From contig DBLW01000082.1 in assembly GCA_002298075.1 (NCBI GenBank), forward strand, positions 1-7,566: DNA of 7,566 bases, in the 5' to 3' direction. A model generated the notes under the pieces. The model saw only the letters and a list, made by a program, of their open reading frames with translations. It did not search any database and had not been told where the DNA came from. Shown one piece after another: positions 1 through 5,208 of the stretch. How positions within the stretch are numbered: the first letter of the stretch is position 1; each line of letters starts with the position of its first letter. The DNA comes from Bacteroidales bacterium UBA714. GTDB lineage: Bacteria > Bacteroidota > Bacteroidia > Bacteroidales > UBA932. The translations under genes were made by a program, and so were the position numbers.

Positions 1-1695
1 GTGTATAAATTGTGGATGAGGCTGGAAGAGCCTGCGGAAATGTTTGCAGGAAGCTATTGGGTCCATACGTTTGACAAACTTATGCCTTCGTCACGATATG
101 GCGTGGAGCATCCCGAGTATTATTCTTATTTCGGCGGCAAACGTCATCCCGGCAAGGCAAGCCAGTGGTGCCTGAGCAATCCGGAAGTGTTTGAAATAGT
201 CTGTGAGCGTATCGACTCGATATTCAAGGCCAATCCGGGAAGAAACATGATATCAGTGAGCCAGAATGACGGAAACTATACCAACTGCCAGTGTGATGCG
301 TGTAAGGCGATTGATGAATATGAGGGTGCGCTTTCCGGAAGTGTCATACATTTCCTGAACAAACTTGCAGCAAGATTCCCGGACAAGGAATTTTCAACTT
401 TGGCATATCTCTATACCATGCAGCCGCCTAAGCACGTGAAACCGCTTCCTAACGTGAACATAATGCTTTGCGACATTGACTGCGACAGGGAGGTGACTCT
501 CAGGGAGAATGCTTCCGGACGTGAATTTGTCGAGGCCATCGAGGGCTGGAGCAAGATTACCGACAACATCTTCGTATGGGATTACGGCATCAATTTCGAC
601 AATTATCTTGCTCCGTTCCCGAATTTCCATATCCTTGCCGAGAACATCCGTCTTTTCCATGACCACGGGGCAAATATGCATTTCTCGCAGATTGCAGGAA
701 GCCGCGGAGGTGATTTCGCCGAGATGCGCACCTGGCTTGTATCCAAATTGATGTGGGACCCTTCTCGTGATACTGAGGAACTGATGCAGGAATTTCTCGA
801 GGGCTATTACGGAGCTGCCGCACCATATCTGTACAGGTATATAAAGGTTATGGAGGGCGCTCTGATTGGAAGCGGCCAGAGGCTTTGGATTTATGACTCT
901 CCGGTCTCACACAAGCGCGGAATGCTTAAGCCTGAGCTGATGAGGCGCTATGCGTCTTTGTTTGACATGGCTGAAAAGGCTGTCGCGGATGACAGCGTGG
1001 CTTTGGCAAGGGTTCAGCGCACAAGGCTCCCTCTGCTCTATTCCGAGCTTGAGATTGCGAGGTCGGAAAAGAATATGGATATGCAGGAGCTTGCCGCAAA
1101 ACTGGATTATTTTGAGAGCCAGGTAAAGCGTTTCGGTGTGCCTACCTTGAATGAGAGAAGCAATTCGCCTGTAGAGTATTGCGAACTTTTCAGAAGCAGG
1201 TACATGCCTCGTGAAGAGAAAAGTCTTGCGGAAGGTGCTTCCGTGATTTTCCTTGATGAGCCGGGAAGTGCATATGCTTCCCTTGGAAAGACGGCTTTGA
1301 CTGACGGTCTGTTCGGTGGAGCAGGTTTCGTGGAAGGCTGGATCGGCTGGGAAGGCAAGGATGCGTCTTTTGTGATTGATTTGGGACAGGTTAAGGAAAT
1401 CAGCAGCATAGAGTCGGATTTCCTGCATCAGCTGGGTGCATGGGTTCTGCTTCCGACACAGGTATCCTATGAAATATCTTCTGACGGGGAGAATTACGAG
1501 GAAGTCGCCGTGAAAGACCTTCCGGAGGACAGGAGTGCAAAAATACAGTTTGTCGGCGTAAAGCATGACTTTGATGCGCCTGTGCCTGCGAGATACATAA
1601 AGGTGAATGTGACCGGAACGAAGACCTGCCCTCATTGGCATTACGGCGTTGGGCATCCTTGCTGGTTCTTCATCGATGAGGTGACTGTGCTTTAG
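1..1695 (+). CDS. DUF4838 domain protein with C-terminal discoidin-like domain, 5' partial
   Basis: The reading frame is open from the first base and ends in TAG at 1693-1695. The GTG at base 1 is probably only the window edge: relatives as I recall them are roughly 700 residues or more, with an extra N-terminal domain, against 564 codons here. Residues about 15-275 match the DUF4838 pattern, with an SQND motif (87-90), a closely spaced cysteine group C96/C98/C101, and a WDYGINF segment (193-199). Residues about 310-395 look helical. Residues about 425-564 resemble an F5/8 type C (discoidin, CBM32-like) beta-sandwich, with LTDGLFGG near its start, RYIKVNVTG near its end and a final FFIDEVTVL strand. 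DUF4838 proteins are often found with polysaccharide-utilisation genes and are thought to be related to glycoside hydrolases, but their reaction is not established. The family call is fairly sure; enzyme activity and export are inferred, and any signal peptide lies outside the window. Confidence 0.82.
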   Translation: MYKLWMRLEEPAEMFAGSYWVHTFDKLMPSSRYGVEHPEYYSYFGGKRHPGKASQWCLSNPEVFEIVCERIDSIFKANPGRNMISVSQNDGNYTNCQCDACKAIDEYEGALSGSVIHFLNKLAARFPDKEFSTLAYLYTMQPPKHVKPLPNVNIMLCDIDCDREVTLRENASGREFVEAIEGWSKITDNIFVWDYGINFDNYLAPFPNFHILAENIRLFHDHGANMHFSQIAGSRGGDFAEMRTWLVSKLMWDPSRDTEELMQEFLEGYYGAAAPYLYRYIKVMEGALIGSGQRLWIYDSPVSHKRGMLKPELMRRYASLFDMAEKAVADDSVALARVQRTRLPLLYSELEIARSEKNMDMQELAAKLDYFESQVKRFGVPTLNERSNSPVEYCELFRSRYMPREEKSLAEGASVIFLDEPGSAYASLGKTALTDGLFGGAGFVEGWIGWEGKDASFVIDLGQVKEISSIESDFLHQLGAWVLLPTQVSYEISSDGENYEEVAVKDLPEDRSAKIQFVGVKHDFDAPVPARYIKVNVTGTKTCPHWHYGVGHPCWFFIDEVTVL

Positions 1696-1741
1696 GAAAT
1701 CATCAGTAATGTGGCCCTGAAAATAAAAATTGCTGCAACAT

Positions 1742-1773
1742 TTTGATGACCTTTGCCGTCAAATATACGTTTG
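1742..1773 (+). promoter_or_regulatory. Bacteroidota-type promoter for the GIN-domain lipoprotein gene
   Basis: A TTTG at 1742-1745 and TACGTTTG at 1766-1773 are separated by 20 bases, matching the TTTG / TAnnTTTG pattern of Bacteroidota primary-sigma promoters. Transcription should start near 1780, giving a 5' leader of about 75 bases before the ATG at 1854. It suggests the lipoprotein gene is transcribed separately from the DUF4838 gene. Confidence 0.7.
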
Positions 1774-1853
1774 CGAAGCGCACGTGTTTGTAGAAAGCTC
1801 AGAGCAAAAAAAGAGCAGGCGTGTATAAAAGTATTCAGATAAATTTAAAGAAG

Positions 1854-2576
1854 ATGAAACGTATTATTGCATTTTTTGCATGTGCCGCCACCATGTGCGG
1901 CTGTGCAATGTTTCCGGGGAATGTTTCCGGACCCGAGATGACGGAAAAGTTTGAGCTTGGTTCGGAGTATTCGGAAGTTCAAATATCGGGTGCCATCTCG
2001 GTGACTTATTCTGACACGGCTGCATTGGTGTCCGTAACCTCGGACAGTGCCTCATTGGCAAACTTCAGATTCTCCGTTGAGAATGGCGTCTTGTCTATGA
2101 ACAGAAATGCATCACTCGTATTTGGAAATGGAGGGACTTCCGGAATTTCTGTTGTGCTTCCCGTGTCGGAATCGCTCTCCAGTGTGGATGTGTCTGGGGC
2201 AAGCCGTTTTGTTGCTGAGCAGCCTGTCGTTGCTGAGAATTTTATGCTTGATGTGAGCGGGGCATCCACTTTCAAGGCGGAAGTGCGGGCAAATGTGCTT
2301 GATGCGGAGGTGTCCGGAGCTTCTTCCGCACTGATTTCCGGAACTGCATGCAAGGCATCGCTTTTCGTTTCCGGTGCCTCAAAGATGTCTTCCGACAAGT
2401 GCTATGTCACTGCGGATGAGGTGACGGTTGATGTTTCCGGTGCGAGCAAATTGGTTGTCGGTTGCGATGGAAGCTTGTCCGGAGATGTCTCTGGAGCTTC
2501 GCGGGCAGTCTGTCATGGGAAAGCTGACAGTCATGTCAAAGTGACTGGGGCATCGGATTTCAAGCGTGTCGAATAG
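1854..2576 (+). CDS. GIN-domain (DUF2807) lipoprotein, beta-helix type
   Basis: The chosen start is ATG at 1854, giving 240 residues, rather than an in-frame GTG at 1821: from 1854 the protein begins with a compact signal peptide (MKRIIAFFACAATM) and a lipobox-like M-C-G-C with the lipid-modified cysteine probably at C17. An A-rich AAAGAAG lies just upstream. The mature part matches the DUF2807 'putative auto-transporter adhesin, head GIN domain' family. It contains seven VSGAS-like turns starting at residues 113, 134, 153, 172, 194, 212 and 230 (the last is VTGAS), 18-22 residues apart, as expected for coils of a right-handed beta-helix. The residues after the cysteine (AMFPGN) lack the acidic surface-export signal of many Bacteroidota lipoproteins, so a periplasm-facing location is more likely. 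Its function is unknown; adhesion is only the family's label. The repeats use different synonymous codons from copy to copy, so they are old protein repeats rather than recent DNA duplications. Confidence 0.88.
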   Translation: MKRIIAFFACAATMCGCAMFPGNVSGPEMTEKFELGSEYSEVQISGAISVTYSDTAALVSVTSDSASLANFRFSVENGVLSMNRNASLVFGNGGTSGISVVLPVSESLSSVDVSGASRFVAEQPVVAENFMLDVSGASTFKAEVRANVLDAEVSGASSALISGTACKASLFVSGASKMSSDKCYVTADEVTVDVSGASKLVVGCDGSLSGDVSGASRAVCHGKADSHVKVTGASDFKRVE

Positions 2577-2592
2577 GGCGGGCTGATTCCAG

Positions 2593-2626
2593 AAACGGCT
2601 GCTTTTATGTCATTAGGAGCAGTTTT
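2593..2626 (+). terminator. Weak possible terminator after the lipoprotein gene
   Basis: CTGCT at 2599-2603 can pair with AGCAG at 2618-2622 across a 14-base loop, with G-U pairs extending the base, followed by only four T (2623-2626). The stem is short and the T run is poor, so this is a marginal call. Confidence 0.25.
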
Positions 2627-2728
2627 GCTGAAAATATTTTGAGTGCTGACGGCAGGGCATGGCTTTTGAACGGGTCACGTCCTGCCTTGCGTTTGAGGCA
2701 CCAGGAGAAATAAAAACAGTTTACGTAT

Positions 2729-3433
2729 ATGGAACATTCAAAGAGAATCCAGACTTCCGTTTTGAACGGAATGGAAAAGAAGGCTTTGGTATGGCTCGCC
2801 CAAAGGCAGCCGAAATGGATGAATTCCGACATGCTTACGCTTATCGGCGTGATAGGCTCGATAGTGGTGGCGGCCGGATATGTGCTCTCGAATTACAACA
2901 TGGCGTGGCTTTGGCTCGCTTCGGCTGGTTTCCTGATAAATTGGTATGGTGATTCTCTTGACGGAACTCTGGCACGTGTGCGCGGTACGCAGCGTCCTGT
3001 TTACGGATTTTATCTTGACCATAATGTGGACGGCGTTACTATGGCCATAATGTGCATCGGGGCCGGCTTGTCTGACTTGCTCAATCTGTATGTGGCAATG
3101 GCCGTGCTTGTGGTTTATCTGCTCCTTTCTATTTCGGTTTATATAAATGCGCACCTGAAGGGGGAGTTCAAGCTCACTTATGCCGGAATGGGGCCTACCG
3201 AGTTCCGCCTGATAATGATAATCGTTAACACATTGTTCATATATGTAGCACCTCTGCGTGATTATGCCTTGAATTTCACGCTTATGGGAAATGATGTCAG
3301 GTTCGGCTCGTTTGATTTTATCGGAGTTGCGATTCTGCTGATACTCATAGTTATACATATTGTGAATTTTGTTCAGGATGCCAAGGGATATGCTCTTGTG
3401 GATCCTGTTAAGAAATGGGATGGCAAGAATTAG
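2729..3433 (+). CDS. CDP-alcohol phosphatidyltransferase family membrane protein
   Basis: This 234-residue integral membrane protein carries the family's catalytic signature at residues 75-101: D75-x2-D78-G-x2-A82-R83, then G93-x3-D97-x3-D101. The aspartates bind the metal ions used to replace CMP on a CDP-activated lipid with an alcohol, making a phospholipid at the inner membrane. Hydrophobic segments lie near 37-54, 58-72, 104-140, 160-174 and 195-215. The arginine-to-glycine spacing is 9 residues, one more than the usual 8, which I associate with a subfamily having the DGTLARVR...RP.YGFYxDH pattern. ATG at 2729 is preferred because the segment before M15 (QTSVLNGMEKKAL) looks like the conserved N-terminus of that subfamily; ATG at 2771 is the alternative. 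No clear promoter or strong ribosome site is visible. The end overlaps the next gene by 14 bases, suggesting coupled translation. The alcohol substrate (glycerol phosphate, inositol phosphate, serine, choline or other) cannot be read from the sequence. Confidence 0.88.
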   Translation: MEHSKRIQTSVLNGMEKKALVWLAQRQPKWMNSDMLTLIGVIGSIVVAAGYVLSNYNMAWLWLASAGFLINWYGDSLDGTLARVRGTQRPVYGFYLDHNVDGVTMAIMCIGAGLSDLLNLYVAMAVLVVYLLLSISVYINAHLKGEFKLTYAGMGPTEFRLIMIIVNTLFIYVAPLRDYALNFTLMGNDVRFGSFDFIGVAILLILIVIHIVNFVQDAKGYALVDPVKKWDGKN

Positions 3434-3857
3434 GGAACTGGCGAAGAAGGCGCCTAAATTCATACTTTCCAATGCGCTGGGCACGGTCGTGGATACGGCT
3501 GTGCTTTGGTTGTTTTCTGAGCATGTATTTGAGAGCTATTTCGGTGAATATGTCGTTTCTCCTGTGATTTCTTTCGAGTGCGCCGTGTTCGTAAATTTCC
3601 TGTGCTCATGGTTTTTCATTTGGAAGGACAGGGTGGTAAGGGGAAACGGAAAGTCATTTTTGAGAAAGTATCTGATTTATAATTTTTCCGCGAGTGCAGT
3701 ATTTCTTGTGAAAATGGGATTCCTGCTGCTTTTTGAGGTTATTTTCGGATGGGATGTGGTGTATTGCAATCTTGCGGCGCTTTGTATTTCGGGCATAATC
3801 AATTTTTCGATGGGCGAGTGGGTCATTTTCCGGAAAAAGGCATTGACGGGCACTTGA
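3420..3857 (+). CDS. GtrA-like small four-helix membrane protein
   Basis: The chosen start is ATG at 3420, which gives 145 residues beginning MARIRELAKKAPKFILSN, the normal N-terminus for GtrA proteins (a short basic stretch, then the first membrane helix). A start at 3369 would add a charged segment and increase the overlap with the preceding gene from 14 to 65 bases. Membrane helices are predicted near 13-33, 44-68, 85-108 and 113-134. The second and fourth end in similar motifs (NFLCSWFFIW and NFSMGEWVIF), the internal N-F...W-x-F repeat typical of the family. GtrA-like proteins are thought to help move or present polyprenyl-phosphate-linked sugars across the inner membrane; many members have no tested function. 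Coupling to a CDP-alcohol phosphatidyltransferase suggests that both act on the same lipid or lipid-linked group, but this is inferred. No glycosyltransferase partner lies in the window. Confidence 0.85.
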   Translation: MARIRELAKKAPKFILSNALGTVVDTAVLWLFSEHVFESYFGEYVVSPVISFECAVFVNFLCSWFFIWKDRVVRGNGKSFLRKYLIYNFSASAVFLVKMGFLLLFEVIFGWDVVYCNLAALCISGIINFSMGEWVIFRKKALTGT

Positions 3858-4030
3858 TGCTTGCTGCATGTCTGGGGGCGTTGCGGACTGTGGACTGTCG
3901 GGCTGTGTCGCCGGAATGACGGTGGAGCGCAATTGATTGGTCTATAGCTTAATGTGGATCTGCGCCCTTTGTGGTGAATCTCTGTTTTACAATTCGTTGA
4001 TTCTCAGTATTTTGTGTTTTATTTTGGATT

Positions 4031-4999
4031 ATGGCTTTGCTTGATATAAAGGAGTTGGAAGGTTTCAGCGGTGTTTTTCGGGGGAAAGCGGGAAACGCAT
4101 TCGGGCGAATGCTCATGCATTGGCTTTCCGTCGACAGGATTAATGAGCTTTATGCGAGGCATGAGGATGTCTCTGGGCCTGATTTTGCCCGTGATGTGCT
4201 CGCTGATATAGGAATGAAGGTGCAGATAGGTTTTGCCGAAGGGGCATTCATGGGGGATGTTCCGTCTGATGGCGTGGCAGCTGTCCCGGCTGGAGAGATT
4301 TGTGGGATTTCAGAGGGGGAGACTGTTCTTGAGGTGTTGGACAGGCTTCTTCCGCAAGGGCCTTTCATCACTGTCAGCAATCATCCTTGCGGACATGTGG
4401 ACGGTATCGCACTGGTTGATATTTTCGGGCATCTGCGGCCGGGCTACAAGGTTATGGTGAACAAAGTCCTGTCTCGTATTGAGGCTTTGGGGCCGAATTT
4501 CATTACTGTCACGCCTACCGGGAATGAGAGGAGTGCGCCGACTGCGGCGAGCATTGCGGGAGTGAAGGCGGCGCTGGCGCAGCTGCGCAGCGGAAGAGCC
4601 CTCGGGCTCTTCCCTTCAGGCGCGGTCTCTGACCTGTGCCTGAAGGAGCGCCGCGTGCGTGACAGGGAATGGCAGGAGGCTGTCGTCAGACTGATAGCCA
4701 AGGCAAGGGTGCCGATTGTGCCGGTGAGATTTTTTGATGGAAATTCTCCGTTCTACTATTCTCTCGGGCTGATAGATTGGCGGGTACGTCTGCTGAGGCT
4801 TCCTTCTGAAGTGTTCAATAAGGCCGACCGGCCGATGCGCGTAGGCATCGGCCCGCTACTTTCAGTAGCTCTCCAGGACTCAGTCCTGGAGTCGGCCCGC
4901 AAAAACTCTTCATGTGACGGGGATTCTGATGCATTGTCCGTTTTCAGTGACTTTCTGCGTGCAAGTGTCTATGGTATGCATGTGCCTGAGTTTGAATGA
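4031..4999 (+). CDS. PlsC-like lysophospholipid or aminolipid acyltransferase
   Basis: This 322-residue protein has the ordered motifs of the glycerolipid acyltransferase superfamily: SNHPCGHVDG (116-125), VNKVLSRI (143-150), LFPSGAVSD (193-201) and VPIVPVRFFDGNS (227-239). The first motif is H118-x5-D124, not the textbook H-x4-D, and FPSGAVS replaces FPEGxxS. I associate both with a Bacteroidota branch related to haemolysin/OlsF-type acyltransferases, which includes enzymes acylating lyso-lipids or amino-acid lipids. The likely reaction is acyl transfer to a lipid hydroxyl at the inner membrane face; there is no strong membrane segment. A GlsA-like role in glycine lipid synthesis is possible, but no N-acyltransferase (GlsB-like) partner is present. 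The start at 4031 is the first ATG and gives a full-length protein; no clear promoter was found in the 173-base gap upstream. The gene's 3' half is rich in perfect inverted repeats, and residues about 284-303 look longer than I expect for relatives. Confidence 0.85.
   Translation: MALLDIKELEGFSGVFRGKAGNAFGRMLMHWLSVDRINELYARHEDVSGPDFARDVLADIGMKVQIGFAEGAFMGDVPSDGVAAVPAGEICGISEGETVLEVLDRLLPQGPFITVSNHPCGHVDGIALVDIFGHLRPGYKVMVNKVLSRIEALGPNFITVTPTGNERSAPTAASIAGVKAALAQLRSGRALGLFPSGAVSDLCLKERRVRDREWQEAVVRLIAKARVPIVPVRFFDGNSPFYYSLGLIDWRVRLLRLPSEVFNKADRPMRVGIGPLLSVALQDSVLESARKNSSCDGDSDALSVFSDFLRASVYGMHVPEFE
4577..4613. repeat. Palindrome and 10-bp perfect hairpin inside the acyltransferase gene
   Basis: GCGCAGCTGCGC at 4577-4588 is a 12-base palindrome. 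It is followed by GGAAGAGCCC (4592-4601), a TC loop, and GGGCTCTTCC (4604-4613), a perfect 10-bp inverted repeat. The repeat encodes G188 to P195, overlapping the conserved LFPSG motif, so it is native coding sequence rather than an inserted element. Confidence 0.85.
4830..4900. repeat. Three consecutive perfect hairpins in the acyltransferase coding sequence
   Basis: Three inverted repeats lie end to end: GGCCGATGC/GCATCGGCC (4830-4838 with 4845-4853, 6-base loop); GCTACT/AGTAGC (4855-4860 with 4864-4869, 3-base loop); and CTCCAGGACT/AGTCCTGGAG (4871-4880 with 4882-4891, a perfect palindrome around one central C). A direct repeat TCGGCCCGC occurs at 4848-4856 and again at 4892-4900. The frame stays open throughout and encodes R267 to R290. 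Confidence 0.9.
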
Positions 5000-5016
5000 C
5001 ATTTTTGTGGCAGGTC

Positions 5017-5047
5017 TTGTTTCGCTTTTGATTTTTGCATACCTTTG
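5017..5047 (+). promoter_or_regulatory. Bacteroidota-type promoter for the ABC-F leader and gene
   Basis: TTG at 5017-5019 and TACCTTTG at 5040-5047 are separated by 20 bases and match the Bacteroidota consensus closely. Transcription should start near 5054, giving an untranslated leader of about 75 bases before a 26-codon open frame and about 154 bases before the ABC-F start. The promoter begins only 18 bases after the acyltransferase stop codon. Confidence 0.75.
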
Positions 5048-5127
5048 CACCTACAAAACAAATCTGATTTTTCATATAACATCTGCATATAATGTAATCT
5101 CCGCTTTTTTACACACTTTTTCTGAAA

Positions 5128-5208
5128 ATGCCTGACTTCGGCAGTCCGGTTCTGTTTGTGTGTATTCTTTTCCTTGGTGTTTCATTTTACATTCTTAAGC
5201 AGATATAA
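5128..5208 (+). CDS. Putative 26-codon hydrophobic leader peptide of the ABC-F gene
   Basis: An open frame runs from ATG at 5128 to TAA at 5206-5208; its last base is the first base of the ABC-F start codon, forming TAATG at 5206-5210. The peptide starts MPDFGSP, then has a long hydrophobic run, VLFVCILFLGVSFYIL, and ends KQI. The stop-start overlap fits reinitiation or coupled translation. Two readings are possible: a regulatory leader peptide, like the upstream open frames that control several antibiotic-inducible ABC-F genes, or a single-helix membrane microprotein. The start is preceded by an A-rich stretch (TCTGAAAATG) without a strong Shine-Dalgarno, which is common in Bacteroidota. Against it, a 26-codon frame could arise by chance; the exact junction is the main support. 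Confidence 0.5.
   Translation: MPDFGSPVLFVCILFLGVSFYILKQI
5131..5149 (+). promoter_or_regulatory. Small hairpin in the ABC-F leader, possible attenuator
   Basis: GACT (5134-5137) pairs with AGTC (5143-5146) around a TCGGC loop, and CC (5131-5132) pairs with GG (5148-5149) across one mismatch. A T-rich stretch follows (5150-5180). The hairpin covers codons 2-8 of the leader peptide, so a ribosome translating it would melt the stem. It is too weak alone to be called a terminator. Confidence 0.35.

Noticed and set aside
907..1656. Long open frame on the - strand (249 codons) within the DUF4838 gene
   Set aside because: The + strand frame encodes a recognisable family over the same bases; the - strand product has no recognisable domain and no promoter.
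1821..1853. GTG start 11 codons upstream for the GIN-domain lipoprotein
   Set aside because: Starting at 1854 gives a standard lipoprotein signal peptide with a basic N-terminus; the longer form puts extra residues before it.
3369..3419. Upstream ATG for the GtrA-like protein
   Set aside because: It adds 17 residues that do not resemble the family N-terminus and would overlap the preceding gene by 65 bases; ATG at 3420 gives a normal-length protein.
2738..3484. Long open frame on the - strand (248 codons) over the phosphatidyltransferase gene
   Set aside because: The + strand frame carries an intact catalytic signature; the opposite frame has no domain pattern and spans a gene junction.
3885..3905. 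Tandem GGACTGT copies after the GtrA-like gene
   Set aside because: There are only two exact copies of 7 bases and one poor copy, with no associated structure; likely chance.
4008..4014. TATTTTG as a promoter -7 element before the acyltransferase gene
   Set aside because: It is one T short of TAnnTTTG and lacks a TTG at the right distance upstream; a similar word at 2635 fails in the same way.
5092..5097. ATGTAA minimal start-stop in the ABC-F leader
   Set aside because: It may occur by chance in AT-rich sequence and has no visible ribosome site; it is worth noting only alongside the 26-codon frame.
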